Made by a program: the position numbers and the translations under genes. Positions 57,584 to 64,000 of a DNA stretch of 64,000 nucleotides are shown here, piece after piece; position 1 is the stretch's first letter, and each line of letters starts with the position of its first letter. The notes beneath the pieces are model-generated. The model was not told the origin of the DNA. It saw only the letters and a program-made list of their open reading frames with translations, and ran no database searches. The stretch lies in assembly GCA_016165875.1 (NCBI GenBank), contig JABBOT010000005.1, positions 1,321,823 through 1,385,822 on the forward strand, given 5' to 3'. Source of the DNA: Acanthopleura granulata. Its lineage: Eukaryota; Mollusca; Polyplacophora; Chitonida; Chitonidae.

Positions 57584-58311
57584 GTAAGTAATAAGCTAAG
57601 ATCACATCAAGGTAACTCCGCCGTATGTCCAGTAAATCATGTGCAAACTATGTTGCGGGTTTTAGTACATTGAAAGCTAGCATTTTGTGTGATGGGTAGA
57701 AGTTGAAAATGTCTCTCGCATTCACAGTTCGTAAAGGCTTGTATTGTTTTGCACCTGCATGTGTTATGTTGCACCACCATTCGGTAGATTCAGGGTGAGG
57801 CGGCCATCATCAGATTGAAGGCTTTGACTACCAAAGAGGTCAAGGCTGAATGGCTTCAAAGCCAGAGCATGTACTTTGCACGAAGAGCTTCAAAACCACA
57901 AAGAAAACAAATGTATTTCAGGTTACTGGTTTCTTTGATTGATGTCCAACACCGTGTTCAAACAATGTCACTCCATAGTGAAGGGTACGAAAGTTGCATG
58001 AACAAGTCGAAATCGACTGGTGGTAGAGACTAATGTCGCACACATACTCGAATCATATGCAACTTTATTCTCGGGTGAGTATTAATAAAATCACGGCTAA
58101 TGTTGCTACGCGCGTTCATCGTCGAGTGGGTATGAAACGCTGGTGTTGCTCTTGCACCGCACTGGCACTTAACAGGAAGGAAAAGTGGCACTTTGGGTCA
58201 CAGACTGAACGGCCTGGACAGAAATACAAACCAATGGTCCACGGGCACTCAGATGTTTTTGCCAATGGACAGATCATGTATGACAGAGAAGGTTACATCT
58301 GCCGTCTATAG
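57536..58311 (+). CDS. Small three-exon gene of unknown function, 103 aa, inside SLC6-D intron 1
   Basis: Gene-level entry. Exons of 48, 128 and 136 nt sum to 312 nt: 103 residues and TAG. The protein is soluble-looking and basic, with no signal peptide or membrane segment. It opens MTGKIRKETQLSEMLR, has a Lys/Arg-rich middle (TTKEVKAEW; RRASKPQRKQMYF) and ends in an aromatic-rich segment (KWHFGSQTERPGQKY; MVHGHSDVF; MYDREGYICRL). I do not recognise the family. Evidence that it is real: three splice-compatible open exons, phases 0 and 2 matching at both junctions, good GTAAGT and AG borders, and a terminal stop. It shares strand with SLC6-D but not its reading frame. Confidence 0.65.
57794..57921 (+). 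CDS. Small gene exon 2
   Basis: Acceptor TTCAG. Encodes GEAAIIRLKALTTKEVKAEW, then LQSQSMYFARRASKPQRKQ and MYF. Donor GTTACT is weak but gives the right phase. Confidence 0.62.
58176..58311 (+). CDS. Small gene exon 3 with stop
   Basis: Acceptor AACAG. Encodes KEKWHFGSQTERPGQKYKPM, then VHGHSDVFANGQIMYDREGY and ICRL, then TAG at 58,309. Confidence 0.62.
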
Positions 58312-59069
58312 AGAATGTAGTTTGATACGAGAAAGTATATCGACAGGAGAAAAACTACTGGAGGCATCGAGGATCCTTCAAATAATCATTGTCAAAGTCT
58401 TTAATAACATCTCTACAACATTAACATTGAATATTCTGTGTAAATGTTATGTCTGTTCAAGTTCAGCGTTTCCTTCTGGAACTGAATTCAAAATCGATCG
58501 TTATGAGTGCTACTACATTAGTGCCTCCATGCAGCACGTGTGATATGTTTGCATGTAACGCGGACAACCTGAGAGCTTTTAGCAGAGCAACATGTAAGAT
58601 TACTATTCAAAAGATGTTATACAGCGGTTATTGAGACCTCTGAAATTTATAAGGTGGCACACAAATCATTAGATTGATGGGAATATTCGGATGTAGGTAC
58701 AACAGTAATGAAAGTATTTCTGCCTGTAAGTGGCAGATTTTTGGGTCAATTTAGGAATTTTACACATGCAAAATATTCCATCAGTTTGATCACAAGAAGG
58801 ACCGGTAATCGCTTTTTATATAATAAAAGAAAACAATTGCTATCGCGGCAGTGTGACTGAAGCAATATAAGTGAATGGCGATATCACCGTGAGTCAGGTT
58901 ATCTAAATTCTAGCTCTTAAATCATCTGACAACGCATCCATATCACCGAACATAAATATTGCCCGGAAGATCGTTGATGCTTCACAAATAAGATTTGCTG
59001 TGTATACATATACATTGTTACCTTTGTGTATTATGTTAACTGTATTCATAAGTATTATATATATATTGT

Positions 59070-59172
59070 TGCTGTATTCATAAGTATTACACAGAATACA
59101 GAGACCTGTCTGACCCAGGGCTGATGTATTACACAGAATACAGAGACCTGTCTGACCCAAGACTGATGTATT
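59070..59172 (+). repeat. About 43-bp tandem repeat, 2-2.5 copies
   Basis: Copies of 'tattacacagaatacagaga' plus 'cctgtctgacccagggctga'. Confidence 0.88.
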
Positions 59173-59206
59173 ACAGCAAAGTTTTTGATAAAATATTGTT
59201 GACAAC

Positions 59207-59455
59207 AACTATAGTAAAAGCTGGACAGTCTACGATAGCACCATTAGCCAACCGGATTTAAATGGAATATTGCCTTCAACCAATTGTCCTCGATGAATGA
59301 GACAATCATAAAGATAAATAGACAATCTAACAACTATAGTAAAAGCTGGACAGTCTACGGTAGCACCATTAGCCAACTGGATTTAAATGGAATACTGCCT
59401 TCAACCAACTGTCCTCGATAAATGAGACAATCATAAAGATAAATAGACAATCAAA
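59207..59455 (+). repeat. Two tandem copies of about 123 bp
   Basis: Second copy begins near 59,330. They share 'caactatagtaaaagctgga', 'cagtctacg.tagcaccatt' and 'gagacaatcataaagataaa' with only a handful of differences. Confidence 0.92.
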
Positions 59456-59639
59456 TATTAATTTTTAAAGTGCACGAAAATATACTTGTAAAAATACTGT
59501 ATTAATTGACTACGTTGTATTCATTTTCAGTCAATGCCTGATGGTTTTGTGTCATGAAGAATCATATATCCATTAACGAATAAATGATTCGAGACATACA
59601 GCTGGTGAGAAACCTTTCTAACTTTTGGTAATTTTTGGT

Positions 59640-59850
59640 TCTGGTCTGCCCATTTCTAACCAAAATACACGTAAATGTATCAGGAATAAAAAGTTCGTGT
59701 TTTTTCTCACCTGGTGAGTTCATCTAATGAGCTATATATGCAAATATTTACTTTCTCCTTTTAACTAAAATACGTGTAATCGTGATAGAAATAAATGGCT
59801 TTTTTCTCACATGGTGAGTTCTTCTAATGACTACATATGCAAAAATTTAC
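59640..59850 (+). repeat. Two diverged tandem copies of about 110-115 bp
   Basis: Copies share 'taaaatacgtgtaatcgtga'-like, 'ttttttctcac.tggtgagtt' and 'atatgcaaatatttac'-like blocks. Confidence 0.75.
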
Positions 59851-59999
59851 CTTTCCGAAAAAGCTTGGATAGAAGTGGGAATTTTTACCTCCGGTACTAA
59901 AATGTCTGTCCTAACATTTAACGGAATTAGGGTAATTAGATACCAGGCACACATAACCCGTGGTTCGGATAGTCACCCCAAGCTGATGAAATTACAAGG

Positions 60000-60903
60000 T
60001 GCGTCTGTAGATAATAGCAGGGCTGCGTGAAAACAAGCAAAGATGAATGTCCTTTATCTGTCCCCCACAAATGTAATCACATCCCATGTGGGTACAGTCA
60101 ACATTTTGTAAAGCGCTATTGGTGCTAGACAACCAACATGGATTGGTTTTAACATGCTCTTTAGGCTTGTGTAAGTATATAGATATTAATGAACAGTAGT
60201 TTGTGAAATAATGGACTTTCTCCAGAAGACATCACTTTGGTTACTAAACCGTGACGCCCTTTTCCAGAGTGACACAGTTCAGCAGGAAGCTCGGTAACGG
60301 AATGCAAGCACTCTGATGCATTGGCTTACGATTTCGAAATGAGCAAAAAACCTATGGCTTTACCGGGTTTAAACATTTCTCTTGAATATGGCATGATTTG
60401 GATATGTTCATCTGACCTGACCAGTTGTTTGATCTTTTGGTCTTACAGTTAAATAACTCCATCTCCTCAATGCCTCTTGTGTTACTTGTCTTGTGTTTAA
60501 GCATCGTAGAGGGAGTAGCTGCCTTAGTTGACCATGTTTATGTGTTATTTGTGGTCAGTCCGACAAAGTTTTTGTCAGTTTATCGCAGAGTCTTTTGTAC
60601 AGTGTGATGGGGATTTTAAGTAATTGTAGACCAATGACGCTCAATAAATAGCTATTAACAATACAGCTTTTCTTGTACGTGATTGTGATCAAGCCACGGT
60701 GCCGGGGAGTGGATTGGGAGGGTGGCAAGTCACTGCTGTTTAGGCATTTACATCCACAATTAGAAGACCTTAAGTGAGGCAAATGGACAAGAGGCCCCCA
60801 CTTCATCTGACAACTGTCACACTGTCGTTGCTGCTCTGGTTGTCTTCGTTCTCCTTCAGTCGCCTGCATGATCTTAACGTATTCACATTTCATTTTCATA
60901 CAG
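60000..60903. other. SLC6-D intron 1, right end, nothing recognised
   Basis: Short frames at 60,425-60,607 (+) and 60,555-60,899 (-) have no family match. The last 30 bp are a usable branch-and-acceptor region for SLC6-D exon 2. Confidence 0.4.
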
Positions 60904-61030
60904 GCGTCTTCCTTATCCCTTATTTGGTGTCTGTGCTGTGGATTGGTATCCCCGTGGTCTTCCTGGAAGGAGCTCGTGATCAGTTCATGTCAAAGTCTGT
61001 GATACCAACTTGGAAATTATGGTAACTTTG
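60904..61030 (+). pseudogene. SLC6-D exon 2, stop near its end
   Basis: Acceptor ATACAG. Encodes VFLIPYLVSVLWIGIPVVFL, then EGARDQFMSKSVIPTWKLW and TAA where CPLFKG is expected. The usual LGQ is ARDQ. The 3' border is uncertain. Confidence 0.75.
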
Positions 61031-61463
61031 GTGTGTTATTCCATCGAGGCTCGTGTCATGCGTTTCACATAGACCCGGGCATAAATGAAACCTGTTTACC
61101 TCAACAAAACTGAGGATCAACTTCAAAATCATACACAGCTTATCGTTCCACTACCTGAGTGAAGCCATAAGTTTCGAAATGCAAAGTAGTCTTTTTGAAC
61201 CACTCTCACTTTCTTCTCTGGAGATTTGCATTGTAGTTAAATTGTAAATGTACAGTTACCCCGACAGCAGCTGCTCAGAATAAGAGCGAGAGAAAAGTAG
61301 CACGTTACATGATTGTCAATATTGGAAAGACCGAGGTAAAGTTAACCATTAGATATTTCCAAGGGTCACGTGACCCTTTTTGGCTAAATACCATTTCATC
61401 TGTCAATGAAATAGAATTCAGAAGTTATGGTTTTGATATGCCAGCCTTTTGCTATGTTGGCAG

Positions 61464-61728
61464 GTATTGGTGTAGCTCAGAGTGTTTTGTGTTTTAACGT
61501 GAATCGATATTACAATGGGATCCTGGCCTGAATCCTGTACTATCTGTTCTCCTTCATCACCGTACTGACCCGGTCAACCTGTGAAAACGCCTGGAATTCG
61601 GATGACTGCAGAGAACACTACTGGTCTATGAACTCTACTAATGGAACCTGTAGAACGTCATGGTAAAACGTCAGCTTCATCGATGTCAGTGGTGTCCAGA
61701 TAATAGATCCTGCGAAAGAGTACTGGGA
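61464..61728 (+). pseudogene. SLC6-D exon 3, two stops
   Basis: Encodes IGVAQSVLCFNVNRYYNGIL, Ala, TGA (where ILAW has Trp), ILYYLFSFITVLTRSTCENA, WNSDDCREHYW, a glycosylated loop with NST and NGT, TSW, TAA, and NVSFIDVSG ending KEYW. Acceptor GGCAG, donor GTAAGT. Confidence 0.83.
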
Positions 61729-62239
61729 GTAAGTGTTAATTATAATTGTGAATAAACCACAACCGTATGGTAAGAGACTGGCGTATTTGCATGTCCTGGG
61801 ATGGGATATCAAGAATTGTCAGCTGGAGACAAGTGAACATCACTTTTAGAGAGCTCACAATTCCTGATATCCCCTCCAACGGTGTATACCATACGCTTAC
61901 TTATAATGGGAAATGCTTAGGAAAGGAGATAGAAAGAAAAAAACCTTTTATGTTGGAAATTTAAACCGCTGATCCCGACAGCCGCTGCCAATAGGAGGTT
62001 GACCGGTCCCAACGATATACTGCTTTGCCACAATATATCCATAATGAGCGAAATTTATGTTATCTCTAGAACCATTATCCAGCATACCACTTCTTAAATA
62101 TTTCTAACCTCACTCGAGGCAATGTTCTTGAGAACTTCACAGGTTTACCAAATGATGAACATTTCATTTTATTTATGTTTACTTATATTTATATAACATA
62201 CTTTGTCTCGCCACAATGTAAGACAATGTCGCTGTGTTT

Positions 62240-62400
62240 GCTGTAAGTCCAACTCATGGAGGCTTCCTCTCTGGATGTAAGTGGGAAGGTTTACCAGAAG
62301 AAGGTGTTGGGTTTTCTCGCACCATAATGCTGGCCGTCTTCGTTTAAGTGAAATATTAGGGGTAAAACACCAATCAAATAAATAAATAAATAATTAAATA
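62240..62400 (+). repeat. R1 SINE in SLC6-D intron 3
   Basis: Forward copy: 'agtccaactcatggaggctt', 'cctctctggatgtaagtggg', 'accataatgctggccgtctt', 'aagtgaaatatt', then (aaat)n ending 28 bp before the exon 4 acceptor. Confidence 0.75.
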
Positions 62401-62427
62401 AATATTCATGCTTTGCCTCAATTCCAG

Positions 62428-62560
62428 ACGGAAAGCCTTAGCGACATCTGCCGGTGTGGAGTTCAGTGGCCCCGTCAAGTGGGACTTGGCCTTATGTTTG
62501 CTGCTGGCCTGGATTCTCGCCTACTTCTGTGTCTGGAAAGGCATTACGGTGTCTGGGAAG
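62428..62560 (+). pseudogene. SLC6-D exon 4, intact frame
   Basis: 133 nt. Encodes RKALATSAGVEFSGPVKWDL, then ALCLLLAWILAYFCVWKGIT and VSGK. Acceptor TTCCAG, donor GTAAGG. Confidence 0.87.
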
Positions 62561-63006
62561 GTAAGGCCAAGCCACGACAGCACAAGCCATTGCTCCTTGC
62601 TATTAGCTGCCTTAGCTGGACTGCTTTGAACATAATCTACACTGAATACGTCATACGGGACGGCCAAGTTCTCTACCACGGTCAGTGTCACGACTCATCT
62701 GCCCATAACCAGCGGGGGTCCGTATGGGTCAGTGCCTACACAGTGATGGAGATACCCACGCCAGGTATGTGGACTGGGGAAGAAATACGAAAGACGTAAC
62801 TCGTTGTCATGTAACTGAACGTTCGGCGCATATCATTTTGTAAAAGAGTAATTAAAAGGAGCTTAATATAAGAAGAGAGTGTAGTACTCAGAGTGTACCC
62901 ATCACTGAATCTTCATCCTTGGTACAACTCAAAGAAAACAGCCAAAGAACTTTAAGACTTAGGCGTACATTCTCTCAAATTCTCAGGGTTATCCATTGTA
63001 TTCCAG

Positions 63007-63141
63007 ATCAGTTACATGACCGTTATTTCCTCTTACATTTTCCTCATCGTCCTGCTTATCCGGGGTGCGACTCTCCAGGGTGCCAGTCAGGTTGTACAGT
63101 TTTATCTGTGCCAGGGGTGGAGGAAACTTGCGCTTGTTAAG
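63007..63141 (+). pseudogene. SLC6-D exon 5, intact frame
   Basis: 135 nt. Encodes ISYMTVISSYIFLIVLLIRG, then ATLQGASQVVQFYLCQGWRK. The usual YFTATFPY is diverged. Acceptor TTCCAG, donor GTACGT. Confidence 0.83.
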
Positions 63142-63394
63142 GTACGTCTATATATATTAAAAATGAAACCTTTATGATTTTTATATTTTTTCTGGATTTG
63201 TGTCAAAGAATCACCTTCAGCCATATTTATTACACGAACACTTAAGAGTCATGTTTAGATCAAATTTGAAGAAATCAGTGAGAATCCTAACCATACTGGT
63301 GCACCATGCCAAACACTTAAATGACATCCACACCACCTCTGGATACGATGTCCTGATGTTACCTCACAAGTTTTTCTAACTGGAGCTTAGTTCA

Positions 63395-63665
63395 TATATA
63401 GTGGCGTAATGGTTAGAGCGTTTGCCTAGAGATTTGGTGATCCAGGCTTAAGCCCGGGTTGGGACTTATCAAAGGCAATAAAAATGGTACTCGCTTGGTG
63501 CTCGGCGCTGAGGGGCTAGAGTAATGGTCGGCTCAGTGTCAGTATAATGTGACTAGGTAGGATGTCATGTCTGGTGCCCTCGGCATGATGTGCCAGGGGC
63601 GGCAACAATTTAGTGGAGTCGACTCAACCTGCCACAAGAAAGCACAGTATAGACATAGTAGTATG
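63395..63665 (+). repeat. tRNA-like SINE R3 in SLC6-D intron 5
   Basis: Best-preserved R3 head: A-box-like 'tggcgtaatggttagagcg' and B-box-like 'ggcttaagcccgg', then 'cgcttggtgctcggcgctga', 'gtgtcagtataatgtgacta' and 'gactcaacctgccacaaga'. Confidence 0.8.
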
Positions 63666-63834
63666 TATATATCAGACTCCTCGCCGGCGGACAAATTCTT
63701 GTGTACCGCGTAAAACCCAAACTTTCATATATACATGCTTAGCTCATATATTACAGAACGGCCAAACTATTAAGCCAATCAGCACACAGGTTTTGTTTTA
63801 TCATATATTTGAGAAGACGAAAGATTGTATTAAG

Positions 63835-63938
63835 AGACAGATTCTTTACGGTTTACAGATATGTTTCTGTTACGGTGTTGGCATCGGAATTCATACAAAT
63901 TTAGCAAGCTGTAGCAGTTTTCATCACAGTAGTTGGAA
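63835..63938 (+). pseudogene. SLC6-D exon 6, diverged
   Basis: Exactly 104 nt between AG and GTAAGT. Encodes RQILYGLQICFCYGVGIGIH, then TNLASCSSFHHSSWK. The pattern of TM6 (Q-I-F-F-S-Y-G-V-G-I-G) is recognisable, but the helix start and the NNCYR end are eroded. Confidence 0.7.
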
Positions 63939-64000
63939 GTAAGTAGCATCATTTGCTCGAAATAGCTTTCCTGCCGAACCTTGATGAAAACTGGTGACCA

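Larger units (their letters stand above)
56009..63938 (+). pseudogene. SLC6-D: SLC6 transporter pseudogene of another subfamily, exons 1-6 in window
   Basis: Gene-level entry. Motifs in order: TM1 TLGFATGFGNV then a stop then RFPYVCF; TM2 VFLIPYLVSV and VVFLEGARDQF; TM3 and EL2 GIGVAQSVL and TCENAWNSDDC; TM4 KWDLALCLLLAWIL and WKGITVSGK; TM5 FLIVLLIRGATLQGA; TM6 CYGVGIGIHTNLASCSSFHH. TM1 keeps the normal GFGN, so this is not the SLC6-A/B/C branch; GABA/taurine-type or another subfamily is likely. In-frame stops: TGA 56,141, TAA 56,165, TAA 61,023, TGA 61,529 and TAA 61,664. Exons 4-6 remain open, with exact family lengths 133, 135 and 104 nt and good splice sites. Later exons would lie right of the window. 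Confidence 0.88.

Noticed and set aside
63405..63480. tRNA gene
   Set aside because: A- and B-box-like sequences are present, but the cloverleaf is not complete and the sequence continues into the R3 SINE body; the same is true at 47,090-47,111 and 7,830.

Overview
The window is eukaryotic: coding sequence is carried on short exons of about 100-250 bp with GT/AG borders, separated by AT-rich introns full of minisatellites, microsatellites and SINE-like repeats ending in runs of AATAAATA. The repeat types (a tRNA-like SINE with a 'ccggtgtcagtataatgtgac' core, and a second family ending in 'gtataagtgaaatattcttgag ... cggcgtaaaacacc') resemble those I know from molluscs. I read it as a mollusc or other lophotrochozoan nuclear genome. 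This is an inference from repeats, not proof.

Layout. (1) 1-14,920: a minus-strand SLC6 neurotransmitter/amino-acid transporter gene (SLC6-A, exons 1-8, running off the left edge), preceded by a wrecked epoxide hydrolase copy (14,224-14,820). (2) 19,127-34,370: a second copy of the same two-gene unit. Here the SLC6 copy (SLC6-B) is a pseudogene with missing exons, a dead splice donor and frameshifts, while the epoxide hydrolase (six exons, 349 aa, EPHX4-like) is intact. The two units have decayed reciprocally. (3) 41,150-50,739: a complete 13-exon plus-strand paralogue, SLC6-C (588 aa), with odd tandem duplications across two of its splice borders and one GC-AG intron. (4) 56,009-63,938: a plus-strand SLC6 pseudogene of another subfamily (SLC6-D, five in-frame stops), running toward the right edge. 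A small, unrecognised three-exon gene (103 aa, 57,536-58,311) lies inside its first intron.

How the genes relate. SLC6-A and SLC6-C are sodium-dependent-transporter-fold membrane proteins with glycine-transporter-like TM5-TM6 and EL2 motifs. Both have replaced residues that normally bind sodium at site Na1: the TM1 Asn is Ser and the TM7 Asn is Asp or Glu. They also carry Lys in place of the usual TM8 Glu. They may therefore be an invertebrate SLC6 branch with changed ion coupling. The epoxide hydrolase has the full catalytic set and an N-terminal membrane anchor; nothing in the sequence links its chemistry to the transporters beyond co-duplication.

Exon borders were set by hand from splice consensus, reading-frame continuity and comparison among copies. 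For SLC6-C, the epoxide hydrolase and the small gene, exon lengths sum to exact multiples of three and end in a stop codon. No database search or alignment program was run.
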